Source: Aquatica leii
Taxonomy: Eukaryota > Arthropoda > Insecta > Coleoptera > Lampyridae
Length of the DNA stretch: 64,000 nucleotides
Assembly (NCBI GenBank): GCA_035610365.1
Contig: CM069433.1
Location: forward strand, 58,890,487 to 58,954,486
Direction: 5' to 3'
In this document: piece by piece, positions 11,368-22,290 of the stretch
Layout of the letters: every line of letters starts with the position of its first letter
Numbering within the stretch: position 1 is the first letter of the stretch
Program-made: the position numbers and the translations under genes
The notes under the pieces: generated by a model
Database searches by the model: none
Told to the model about the DNA's origin: nothing
Seen by the model: the letters and a program-made list of their open reading frames with translations, nothing else

Positions 11368-12482
11368 AGCCCTCGGTTAACAACTACAATGATTTGTTTT
11401 CCGTTTCCGTTTCCGTTTCTGGTAGTTTATGATATGTAAATTTTGCTACGATTTTAGATTATCAATTTAATTTAGAAAAAATCCATCAAATAATTGTAAG
11501 AAAATTAATAAAATACGTACTATGATGAAAATAAGTAACTTTTAATAATAGCGTTACAAAATCAAATGTATAAACTGGAATAAATGTTGTATAGATCAAA
11601 TTAAACAAAAACAATGAATCGTTTAAAAAGTGATAGATATGATTGTGCCAATGAAAAAAATTAGTTAACACTAGCAGTACACTATGTTCAAACATATTGA
11701 ACCCAATCACAAAAAAAGATTGATAGTAGAAACAAAAATTACCTTGAACTAAAAAAAGTACAATAAATAATTAACTAATTTCTTTTTTTTAAATAATTAT
11801 ATAAAATTCATTTTTTTTTTGTATTGCTACAACTTGAAATTGTGTAAAGCGTTTCTTTTCTTGCAATTGTTTTATTCATTATTTATTCATTTTAAGTTCT
11901 ATACATATTTTGTTTTTTAACATAAAATAAATTTTTATTGATGAAATAATACAGTAACATTTCCGAAAATCATTTTGTCTTAGAGCATCAAGTACTAGTT
12001 GAAAGTGTATGGTGTAACTAAGCTAGTAAATTAAATATCTCTATCTCATAAAATATGTAAATATAAGAATCAATAATTTTATGTAATATTATAATTAATT
12101 ATGACCAGTTATCCCTAATGAGTTAAATGTTACAATACAACCCGGAAGTAACAAGGAATGGCGATTGAATACCGCAAGCCGCTGTTTAATATTGTAGACG
12201 GCTAATATCAGGGCGATGAGCGGATTAGACCCACTACGTTCCTATGGGAATAGTCATTAGCATTATCATAAAGTAAGTATATTTAGAAAATTATACCTTT
12301 TCAAAATTGAGCGTACACGTAAGATGTTTGATATAGTCGAGAAAATAGAATAAAACATTAATAACGTATTCATAAATAAAATTAATATTTATTTTTATAT
12401 TTATAACTCTAGTAACATTAATGTTAACGTTTAACTAAAGCAAAACGTTTAAATACATTTATTTTTGTATAATTATAAATGA
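11368..12482. other. AT-rich spacer with a GC-richer island near 12130-12250
   Basis: No gene recognised. The stretch 12130-12250 is clearly less AT-rich than its surroundings and may be a decayed element, but I cannot name it. Confidence 0.4.
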
Positions 12483-12653
12483 GTTGAAGAACATAAGATC
12501 CGTGCTCTATCTAATTTTGAAACGTTGCTAAGAGCGATTGTCAAAGGATTTGATTTATTAATTGATTTAGACATTTCATATTTACCATCGTCTCTTGATG
12601 AATTGTTTAATATAGACGGTTTAATTGAATTTCAACGTTTGAAACTATAATTT
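12483..12653 (+). pseudogene. Orphan coding-like fragment, unknown family
   Basis: A frame of 56 codons without an ATG reads VEEHKIRALSNFETLLRAIV..., then GFDLLIDLDISYLPSSLDEL, and stops at TAA 12651-12653. Its composition (mixed acidic, basic and hydrophobic residues with a likely helix) differs from chance AT-rich translations, which are rich in Ile, Asn, Lys and Phe. No start codon or acceptor site is evident at the 5' edge. I do not recognise the family. A relic of a retrotransposon gag or another transposon protein is the most likely explanation. Confidence 0.35.
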
Positions 12654-14079
12654 AGTGTTCGAAAAACTTTATTAATTTATCTAGTTATCGCACATATGGT
12701 GATATTTTATTATTGATCAATTTAAATTAGTAATATATTTTTTTAAATTTGATTTCTAATAAAACTTTCTTGTGAACATATGTATCATTTCACGTATATA
12801 ATATTTTAACACAATTATAAAAATGTATTTTTTTACTGTTTATACTAATGCTGTTAAGCTCTAATAAACAATAAAGAAATTTAAACAATCAAGTCAAATT
12901 AAAATTAACCGCAAAATAAATAAATTAGTTTAACGATGTTTAATTAGATTGGTATGTATAAGCATAAACAAATTAACTTTCAATTTAGTACAGCTGATGT
13001 AACCTAAATCTGTTTGTATAAAATACAATACGGTGTAATAGCATTATAAAAAATATAATAAATACTAAGTTTTTTTCCTATTATTTAAACATATCATAAT
13101 TGCAGATTTTAGTAACACTTCCATGTTTATAGTGTTAAAATTTATGTGACATTTGTAACAAGTTTATTGACAGAAAATAATTATGTTTCATCATATTTTA
13201 CAAATTTTATATTTGAAATATTTCAAATTAATTAGAACTAAAAGTTTGCAAAATTTTTATCAAGAAATACGTTTAAATACTTAAGATAAAGTTGAAAATT
13301 TATGAAACAACAAAATCCTTTTTGGTGTACTTTGTAACCATTAATTATTTATTAACATTATATTTCTAAAATTAATTTCTTTTTGTAAATATTTAAAAAA
13401 AAATTATTGTAAAGTAAAATTTTATAATAAATAGCATGTTTGCTTGAGGGTTTGTATCAGTTATGTTAAATATTCAAAACTAATTTTTTAGAACAATTTA
13501 TTTTTGTCTGTTTATAAAAATTGATTGTTAGATTTTTTTGTTAATAACGTTATGAATATTAATAACGTTTTTTTTTACTTAACAATAGTTTTAAAATACA
13601 AACCTTTTATTGTCATTATTAGCGTTCCCTGTTATTTGTGTTCGGTGTTTCTATATATACCAAACAATCGATTTGCAACTTATCTATTCAAACTAATTTT
13701 ACATTATGCTTGTATAAACATCTTATTGTTTTAATTACAACGGAAAATAAAACAATAACGATTTTAATAAAGAATTATTTATCATTATTTTAAGATTACT
13801 ATTTAATTTTTCAAAAATTTTGGAAATAAAAACGATTTTATTTATAAAGCAATATAAATGTTCAAATCTTTTAAAGAAAGTGGTACTGTTTGAAACTGTA
13901 AATTTAAGGTGTTATTATACCCACACAGCCAAAAGTAACCAAAAGTCGTTATAAAGGTAACCGCATTGGATTGGCAAATGTGATCATAGAGTACCCAAAA
14001 GCACACCCAATGGTGAACTATGTCGCACTTAATCCCTCTATAGGATACTCTTATACTGACCTTGCGTGTATTCAACAGT
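12654..14079. other. AT-rich spacer, no gene seen
   Basis: No domain, RNA gene or clear repeat recognised. The last 150 bases contain repeated 'ccaaaagt' words that may be a more diverged part of the next array. Confidence 0.45.
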
Positions 14080-14570
14080 CAACCTTTTAGGATAACCCGA
14101 AATTAACCGAAACGGACAACTTATTGTCCACTTTTAAAGCTACTCAAAAGATATTTCTTTTTTGTTATTTATCGGTTAACTTGTTGGGTTAACCTAAAGT
14201 TAATCAAAATGCTCGGTCCATAGTTGAATTTTAAAACTATTAAAAAGATATCATTTTTTGTTTGCTCAACGTTCAACCTGTTGGAGTCATCTAAAGTTAA
14301 TCGAAAGTGATTGTAAATGGTTGGTATTTAAAACTGCCGTAAAGATACTAATTTTTGTTTGGTTAACGTTCAACCTGTTAGAATACCTTGAAGTTAATCT
14401 AAATGGGTATTTTACTATTTAATTTTAAAGCTGTTTAAAATATACAATTGTTGCACTTGTTCAAGAATCAACCTGAAGTTAACTGTAAAAGATGTATAAC
14501 TGTTGGGTTTTAAAACTGCTTAAAAAATACTATTTTTTTAGTTGCTCAACGATTAATGGCTGCTTAACAG
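14080..14570 (+). repeat. Degenerate tandem repeat, period about 97 bp
   Basis: A recognisable word (CAACCTGTTGGA... followed by 'aaagttaatc') recurs at about 14080, 14177, 14274, 14371 and 14469, giving spacings of 97, 97, 97 and 98 bp. Each unit also has a TTTTAAAACT-like block and a run of T. Units are strongly diverged from one another, so the array is old. Confidence 0.7.
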
Positions 14571-17267
14571 ATATCTTATAGTTAACATTTGAAAATAAAA
14601 CACATTAAAGGTGCAAGTCTTGAAAAACAGATTTTATACGATACGATATAATGCATATATATTTATTACTTATTTACAAATTTAAACATATCTAAAATAA
14701 ATGTCATCGCCGTTAGCCCTTTTTCATTCTTTCTCTCAATTTTCTAATCCACACCTTTGTCGCCACTAAAACGTGCATTTCCGTCGTTGTGGAAACTATT
14801 CATTCTACGGAAGCTGAAATTAGAAAAAATACTTAACTAAACCAACAATATTTATATTTGATTTTTTACAGGGTTCTCAGCGATCTAGTCTTTTGTGTCT
14901 GTTAAAAATACGTATAAAGATGTTTTACCTTTATAACTGGAACTTTTATTATAACACAATTACATAAAGTTAACACTTGACTTGTACAACACGCACATCA
15001 ACAAAACTTGAAAGATTGTCTATCAGGTAAAAAAAACGATGTTCAATTTTAAACTAGTCTTAAAACAACCCGGTGGTTATTTAAATTACTATACCCATTT
15101 TCTCCCACTTCAACAACATAATTTTAAATTTTACAAACGGTGGGCGTTTGTTTAATGTTAATTCAATAATTCTTGAAATCTATTTTTGTTAAGTTTAAAT
15201 TAACCCCGTAACGTGCATGCTCGAGTTAATTCTATTACGCTAAATGGGTCAAAATAGGCACGCTCGAATTAATTCGAGCGGTATCGCTATATGAAAGATA
15301 AGATAAGAAAAAAATGGCCTTTTTGATTTTTTTATTTACATCTGTCTTGTAAGCTATAAAATGTTAGAGTAATATTACTTTTCGTCCAGTTGTAAAACAA
15401 AGAAACGTTTTTTTTGTAAATTACAAACAGGTACAAGTGTTTATTCTTTTTTATAATTATTATTGATTTAGTAGTAAAAAACTTTTTTTGTGATGTAATA
15501 TGTAAAAATTATAAAACTGCAAAGATAAGTGTTTATAGACAGTTATTTTGTGTTTAGTTATTACTTTTGGCCAAAATAAAGTTCAAAAATGTATTTTCTT
15601 AAATTAAAAAAAATGATTTTTTGTCGTTTTTTTTTAAAAAAAAGTGCTTTAAGAGGTTAAATAAGAAATTGAAAATAATTAGTACAAATGTCATATCCTC
15701 ATTGTTAACTGCGACAAGAAAACTTAAGTTACAATTTTTTTTACGAAATTTAATTTATTTTCAATGATGGCTACATAATAAAAAGCTGTTGAATTAATTC
15801 CAAAAAGTTCATTTGAAGCACTAGATCAATTATTGTATTGTCACTTTCGACATTAATAATACTTTTTTACCGTATCGCGAATAAACTATCCTTTAATAAG
15901 AAACACTAAAATTTGTCTGTATTACGTTTTGAAATTGGATATTGATGCGCATATAGCTCCTTTATGAGTCACAATATTAAAGAAGCTTAAATACAAAACT
16001 TGTTCGGTATGTCTGTTTGTAAAAATACATTTTTCTTGTTTGCTTTCAAGAGGCCAAGTTTATATTGTAATTGTTTAACGGATTTGTTAAAGCAGAAATA
16101 AATAATAAATTCTGCACAAAGTAATAACGATTTGTTTTAAAAAAATTTTGTTACCATCAGCAGAATGAGATTCTTTGAATGAAATTTCCGTTAAAACTGC
16201 AATATCTAAGAAAAAGACCTTGAATGGTCGAAGAGACCGACACATTGAAGGGATTAAAATATCCACAAAGGCTATTGTTTGGTGCCCAGTTGACACACAG
16301 TCGCAATGCAAAATAAGTTCTTAAATTAATCATTTACCGTAACGGATGAAACAAAAACAACAAAAAAGTTTTTACAATCAATATTAAGATGCCATCGCGT
16401 TTATTAATACTTTTTCTTTGACCTGCTAAACGCCTTTGAAGAAAAACTTGATATTTTTTATCGATTTAAGGGCGATAATTGGAACTATTATCAATACGAT
16501 TTTGTATCGATCCACATTACAAATTATAAAAAAGTTTGTTTTAAAAAAAATATTTTAGGTTGAAATTAAATTTAAAAAATCATTAGGCTACAAACAAAAA
16601 AGAACAATGTTTATAACGATAATCGGATTAAAATGGTACGTTCCAGAAAACTGTTGTGCGAGCGTAATGTTGGAACTTAAACAAAGTTTACTTCTAAAGA
16701 TTTCATTGTTAGACAATTAGATTTTTATTATACATGTAAGCAGTAACTAAACTTACAAACACTAATTAATAATAATCAATTACACTTACAACTCCACTAT
16801 AATGTTTCTTTTCAAATACAAGTTTTTTTAAGATAATTAGTTTCAACGTATACAACTACGGATCCTATAAACTTATAAAAATTGCAACAAATAATTAGCG
16901 AAACAATGACTGCAGGTTCCATCTGCAGTGCTTTTAAATATTTTTAAAATAAGTGTTTGTGTATTTAAAAAACATACCCTTGAATTTGTTGTAATTGGAG
17001 CTCACGGAGCGACTAACTAACTTCTGACGATTTCGATCAATTCTTTAAAAATTCATAATTTTAAAACTAAGAGATAATGCACAAAAAGCCAAAATAAGGG
17101 TATTTTTTTGTCATGAGAATCACCAAAAATCAGAAACGCAATTGGTAAACTCATTTCTTAGTTTCTCCTTGTAAGTCGTGATAATAGTAAGAGGTAACTA
17201 TCAGAAGATAGAAAAGTAATTTTGGTTCAGGGTGATTTTTCTTCCGAGGACGTTTTTTCCGAGATAC
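14571..17267. other. AT-rich spacer, no gene seen
   Basis: No gene recognised. It contains the perfect 20-bp palindrome at 15261-15280, listed separately. Confidence 0.45.
15261..15280. repeat. Perfect 20-bp palindrome
   Basis: CGCTCGAATTAATTCGAGCG is fully self-complementary. A related half-site (GCTCGAGTTAATTC) lies about 50 bp upstream near 15219. It could be a dimeric protein-binding site or the remnant of a fold-back element. Confidence 0.6.
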
Positions 17268-17650
17268 AGTCTTATTCTACACAAAAACATTCTACTAAAA
17301 ACTTAATTTTTACGATTAACATAAAATAACTTTTAAGAATGTCTATTTCACAATTTTTATAGACATCGTTTATAAAACTCACCGAAAAAAACATTTATGT
17401 GGTTACTAAAAAGACATGTAGTCTCATTCTGTACTATAAAGCTGCTAAAAACTTAATTTTTAGAATTAACATTAAATTAATTTTGTAGGATGTCAGTTGT
17501 GTAACTTTTTCAAGACATTAATTAGAAATCTCTGAAAAGATAACTTATATGGTTAGTAAAAAAACAAATAGTCTCATTTTATACTTGAAAGCTCTTAATA
17601 GTTTAATTTTTATGGTTACCATCAAGTAAACTTTTTAAAACGGCTTTTGG
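17268..17650 (+). repeat. Degenerate tandem repeat, period about 151 bp
   Basis: The word AGTCTYATTYT recurs at about 17268, 17420 and 17570, followed at equal distance by 'aaaacttaatttttannatt' and by a GGTTACTAAAAA-like block. Spacings are 152 and 150 bp. About two and a half units are visible, and an earlier, weaker unit may precede them. Confidence 0.65.
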
Positions 17651-18599
17651 GTAACAATTAAAGTTGTCTATTGAAAAGTTATCCAAAAGTCAACCTCTGT
17701 AGATAAGAAACGAGATAGGTCGCCATATTTTATACTTTAAGCTTATACAAAAAGTAACCTTTACGTTTACAATTTGGCTAATTATTAGGAATAACTATTT
17801 GTTGTGAATACGTTAAACATTAAAGACACGCGGTAGAACTAACTTTTATGAATGACTAAAAGACACGATAAAGATACCACATGCTTGCCAACTTTTCAGG
17901 TTAAAGTATGATCACTTTTTAGACAATTAAGGTTAACTTTGGTTATGTGGGATATATATATCAATCAAAAATTGTGATCAAATTTATTTCTATTTAAACC
18001 TAAATAAGTAATGTAATTCGGAAATAAATCATAATGTTATGTAAATTTAAAGAAAATGCGAAATTGTCGAAAACACAGTACATGGATATTTAAGCAAGGT
18101 AAAAGCATACATTAATTAAAAACTAAATTACATAAAACCTCATTGAAATAACAAATATGAATTAAAAAATACGTTAATTAAACAGCAACTAAGAATTTAT
18201 CATTAAAAAAAATACATAAATTCAAACGCAGGTTACAAAATGTCAATTCATTCTATTAGTAATATTGTTGTGACAGTGTTAAATATTTTTTATTTTTCTT
18301 TATTCTTAAAGCATGTTAAAAATATTTTTTTAAATATCGTTCTTCCTAATACACCTTTAATTAACTGGCTGGTGTGCAACATTTTAATAACACCAGGTCT
18401 TCGACGGTTAGACCAACTATCGTCCTGATAATCAGACACAGTTCTCGTAGCTTATGCCTTAAGCTTTTTACTTATTGGGGCTTGCATGTGACTCGAGGTA
18501 TGATTTCCCCAGTCTGTTAATTTCCCGAGTCTGTTCGAGTATTATATAGATAATTATAATTTTATTTAACAATTGCAGTAAGAATAGAATTACTTACAT
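17651..18599. other. AT-rich spacer, no gene seen
   Basis: Nothing recognised. A GC-richer patch near 18370-18540 has no identifiable product. Confidence 0.4.
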
Positions 18600-18965
18600 T
18601 ATATGTTACATTAACTTCACTGTGTGTTTAAATCTTAGTGAGAACAAGATCATTTGACTTATTCTTCATTTTTGGTTCTATTACTAATATCGAATCTCCA
18701 TCAACAGGATTATCTAAATCTGAAATTGTTTTTTCGTTAGTAATCAATAGTAAAATAACGCTTTTTTTATTTTATTTGCAGAAAATCTTCTCGCTTTTTT
18801 AAAATGTTTATATAATTTTTGTAATGAATGTTTAATTCAGAAGCTTTTACCTGGCGCAATAGCGTTATATGATTTGGTACATGCATTCCATGCAGTTTCT
18901 TTGTCTTTCCATGAAACAGTATTAGTTTTTTTATTTTCAATAACTGTTTCAACGTTTACAATTAG
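18600..18965 (-). pseudogene. Myb/SANT-like (zeste-type) DNA-binding domain relic
   Basis: Read on the minus strand from about 18955, the frame gives VIENKKTNTVSWKDKETAW, then NACTKSYNAIAPGKS, a stop, and LQKLYKHFKKARRFSANKIKK. That order (a Trp-containing first helix, a second Trp, then a basic LKxLYKxFKK helix) is the pattern of Myb/SANT-like DNA-binding domain proteins, common in insects and often carried by transposon-related genes. From about 18755 another frame continues NEKTISDLDNPVDGDSILV. At least one stop and one frameshift break it. Confidence 0.6.
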
Positions 18966-19589
18966 ATTTATTAACTGTAGTTTTTAAATTTTATTCAAAA
19001 GATGGTTCGTCTAGCGCCCCTTCAATACGGTCTCTTTGGTACTTTTGTGCATTATACGCAGGCTTAAAACAACAATTTAAAATAGTGCAATAAATAAACA
19101 AAAATAACGGCGGTTTGCAAAACCACAATTTACAATCGATTGTCGAAACAAAATAGATCGATATAGAACATATATTAAATATTGTAATTTACATAATTTT
19201 CGAGGTTTTTATTTATGTTGTCGCACTTTAGATATTATTAAAAAAAAAGAACTTATATGTTGAACTTTCTTCTTTTTTAAGGAATGTAAATAAACAGACA
19301 TAACAAGTAAATAATATATTAAAATCGTATTGATAACAAGTCTACAACTGTGTAAAGCGTATACAAATGGTAAAGAACGTGAAACATATAATTAAAAACG
19401 TTGCATAAAATAAAAACATAAAGGTAAAGTTTTAACTTAGGACGTCACAATGTATAATACAAGTCTCAGACAAATTTTGCAAATTCGTTTCTTCGCTGAA
19501 CATGCCTATTTGACGAGTTCGTGGTATTTTTTCATGCCAGTGTTCTCTAATCTCAGGAATTCAGTCTCTTTCTTTTTAATTATTTAAAC
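18966..19589. other. AT-rich spacer, no gene seen
   Basis: No gene recognised. Its right part may be the 3' untranslated region of the minus-strand LINE that follows, but no poly(A) or microsatellite tail was found. Confidence 0.4.
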
Positions 19590-20310
19590 TAGCAAGCCAT
19601 TGATATTCGCCATGTGTTCATGCGATCATAACATATGCGGTATCACTAACTCGGGGGTTAAGTTGTTGAGTACTTTTCTGATACTGGTCCATCAAGTACA
19701 GGCAAACGCTGTGTGCTCTACGTCGTCCACCTCGTCACAGTACGCGCAAAATTGGGTAGATTTCTTTTTAATACCGTTTAGGTAGGTAGCAAAGCAGCCG
19801 TGACCAGATAGCATCTAGACTAGGTGATAATTCACATCTCTATGTCTTTTATCTAGTCAAGGTTTAATATTTGGTATTAAACGTATTGTTCATTTACTTT
19901 TGTGGTTTTTTTCCCCAAGGACACTTGTTCTGGTCGATCACAAGGTATAGTCGCAGCTGTGCAGCTTCAGTGGCTATTGTTCTATAGCTAGATGATATTT
20001 AATTACATATTTTTCATCGTACTTTGAGGACTATACCTTTATGAAGTAAACACTGATTTGCGGCATGTTCACATTGGGCATCACGCGTCAGATAGCTGCG
20101 GATTCGTCAGCCGCAAACTCGACATGGTGTCCGTAGTTCAAATATACCCCGAGATATTTCATGTTCTTTACCGAAGTGACAACGCAGCTCCGCACTCTAA
20201 ACGAAATGTTATTTGTGCGTCGTTTGCCCTAAAATACCACCGCTTCTGTCTTGTGTGGGGCTATATCCAGACCGTGAAATTTGAACCAGTTATCGATCCA
20301 GCTAATATTT
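19590..20310 (-). pseudogene. R1-like LINE, 3' part: RT thumb and C-terminal zinc finger
   Basis: The minus-strand translation from about 20300 reads IDNWFKFHGLDIAPHKTEAV, the region just after the RT catalytic box in R1-clade elements. It then gives a thumb-like segment with MKYLGVYLNYGHH, and TYRTIATEAAQ near 19985. It closes with a cysteine-histidine finger, FCAYCDEVDDVEHTAFACT, near 19765-19705, and LTPELVIPHML. Several stops and frameshifts interrupt it. The RT palm is absent: the sequence jumps to LTR-like repeats at 20318. In life this protein reverse transcribes the LINE RNA at the target site. Confidence 0.75.
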
Positions 20311-20317
20311 TGTTTTT

Positions 20318-20965
20318 TGTTACGCTAGTTTTCTTGTAACAACAAAAAGAAGGTGACGGCTAACACAATTGTTTCCGGAGATAGGGTTGCAGACTTTGTG
20401 ATAATCAATTATATACTAAATCTAAAAAGGCACCAAAACAATAAAAAACTAAATTAGAGAAAAACCGTTTAAATATTCTCGCAACTGAAAAAGAACAAAT
20501 AACACGACAGAAGTAATAACACACAATATATATTTATTTTATCACAGACAGTAGTTTAAAGAGGACGAAGAAGGTACATAAAGATTATTTATATAAATTT
20601 TCCAAACACTAGTACATGGGTTGATATCACAGGTCAAGTATAAGTTACGCCCTTGACTAGGCAACACGTCGCGTCATACAGCAGACTATCCTAGTCGATC
20701 TAACTTTTACACTTGAAGAAGGAGTGACTTTATATTCTTAAATTAAATTAGAAAAGTGCAAAAATTGAAGATCTAGAAAATCAAAACGCACCAGATAATA
20801 ATATGACACAACAAAAAAATTTAACATTAATTGTGATTACCACTTAGTATGTACGTATGGTCGACTGACCACCAAACTATTAAAAAGTAAAGTAAAAATG
20901 TAATACTTACAGTTAGGTTTTATCTAGTAGGGGATTGCTAATTCCGTACCAGTATTACCTAAAAC
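20318..20965 (+). repeat. LTR-like dispersed repeat, copy 2
   Basis: Begins TGTTACGCTAG and aligns with copy 1 (318-965) over most of its length and with the inverted copy 3. The end is set where similarity to copy 1 fades. It lies inside the R1-like LINE. Confidence 0.65.
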
Positions 20966-21149
20966 TGAACTAAAATCTAACACTAAACAAAACGTACATA
21001 CGGCGTTATTACAAGTAAATTCTGCTTTTAATTCATACGATCACTAAAAATAAGCAGAGCTTCCTTATCAATAACTTCGCAAATTGGGTAATTATTTCCT
21101 CTAATATGATTGTATTCAACCCCGTGACCTTCAGCCACGTGATATCATG

Positions 21150-21570
21150 AAAACTTTAAATCTAATAAATGAAGTCGATCCTTTGTTAAATTTAAAAGTT
21201 AGATTGATTAGGGCACGTAGATGTGCGAGTTGTTGTCTCGACTAAGGGCGTAACTTATATTTGATTATATCAACCCATGTAATATTGTTTGTACCGTTTA
21301 TGTAACTATACGTATATACTATCTTCGTCTTCAACTACTTCCGTGATACAATAAATATATATTCTGTATTATTACTTCTGTCGTGTTATTTGTTTTCCAG
21401 CTACAGGTAGAGTTAGCCGATCTCTCTCTAATTTAACCCTTCATCGTCTTGGCGCCTTTTTAGCTTTAATCTATAATTTAGCACCACAAAGCCTGCGATT
21501 CCCTTTTCGGGGAAACTGTATTAGCCGTTGTCTCTTTTTTTTTTGTTGTTACCAGAAAACCAGCGTAACA
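21150..21570 (-). repeat. LTR-like dispersed repeat, copy 3, inverted
   Basis: The reverse complement begins TGTTACGCTGG and matches copy 2 for at least 420 bp, including 'aacaaataacacgacagaag' and TACATGGGTTGATAT. Copies 2 and 3 therefore face each other with the TG ends outward, making a fold-back structure of about 1.25 kb. Confidence 0.65.
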
Positions 21571-21729
21571 AAATGAAATTGTGCTTTTAAAATTTGACAG
21601 TGAACCACGAAAAGTGGGCGTGTCGAGAATAAATCTTATACTAAAAAATTTTTAATATACCACATTTGTAACATAACACGTTATCTAGTAGAACGAACGT
21701 GATTTTTTGCGAGTTTAGTAGTGTATTTA

Positions 21730-22290
21730 GTTTTAGCGTCAGCATTCTAGGGTAAGTTATGCCATCAGGGTCTGGTGCTTTTTTTCGTCTTATACTCTTT
21801 GCCGCTTCAAGTATTTTCTCCGCATAAAATGGTGGTTGGCGGTGTGTGGAGGGGGGGGGGGAGTGCTTCTGCGTTTATTTTCCTCTTTGATCGCGAAACA
21901 AATAAACTTTGAACCACCGTGCGCATTTGATCACAATTTAGTACTACACGTGGCTGTGTTTTTCTCAACTTTTTGAATGCTATTTTGTAAATTTTTCTCT
22001 ACGGGTCATAGGCATAATTCAATCTAAACCTTACCCTTGGCTGCTTAAATGGCTTTACGAAAATTATTTCTCAGTTGTTTATATTGTTGATATTCTGTGG
22101 TGGAGTTTGTCTTAGCTTTTTTGTTTGTTCTTGTAGCTATTCTTTTTTTCTGATTTCATTCTTTCCTTAATCGGGCCAATTCCTTATTCCAACAGTACAG
22201 ACCAGCGCTAGTTTGTTTGTTATGCCTACCGTGACCACAATTTGTCATTGCTTCCGCCAGTATTAATTCATATGTAACCCTTTATCATGG
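21730..22290 (-). pseudogene. R1-like LINE, 5' part: linker and RT entry region
   Basis: The minus strand reads YCWNKELARLRKE, then TTEYQQYKQLRNNFRKAI, then KIYKIAFKKLRKTQPRVV, and finally APDPDGITYPRML near 21780-21735. This matches the order in R1/LOA-type LINEs: a W-W-N-E-E-L motif, a basic helical linker, and the K-A-P-G-P-D-G-I entry to RT (here with D for G). A run of about 10 G near 21850 is a likely indel site. The RT palm that should follow is missing, so insertion of the LTR pair went with a deletion or the two pieces come from different copies. Confidence 0.7.

Noticed and set aside
20058-20339. A 93-codon plus-strand ORF
   Set aside because: It is the antisense shadow of the R1-like LINE; the minus strand carries recognisable RT thumb motifs over the same bases.
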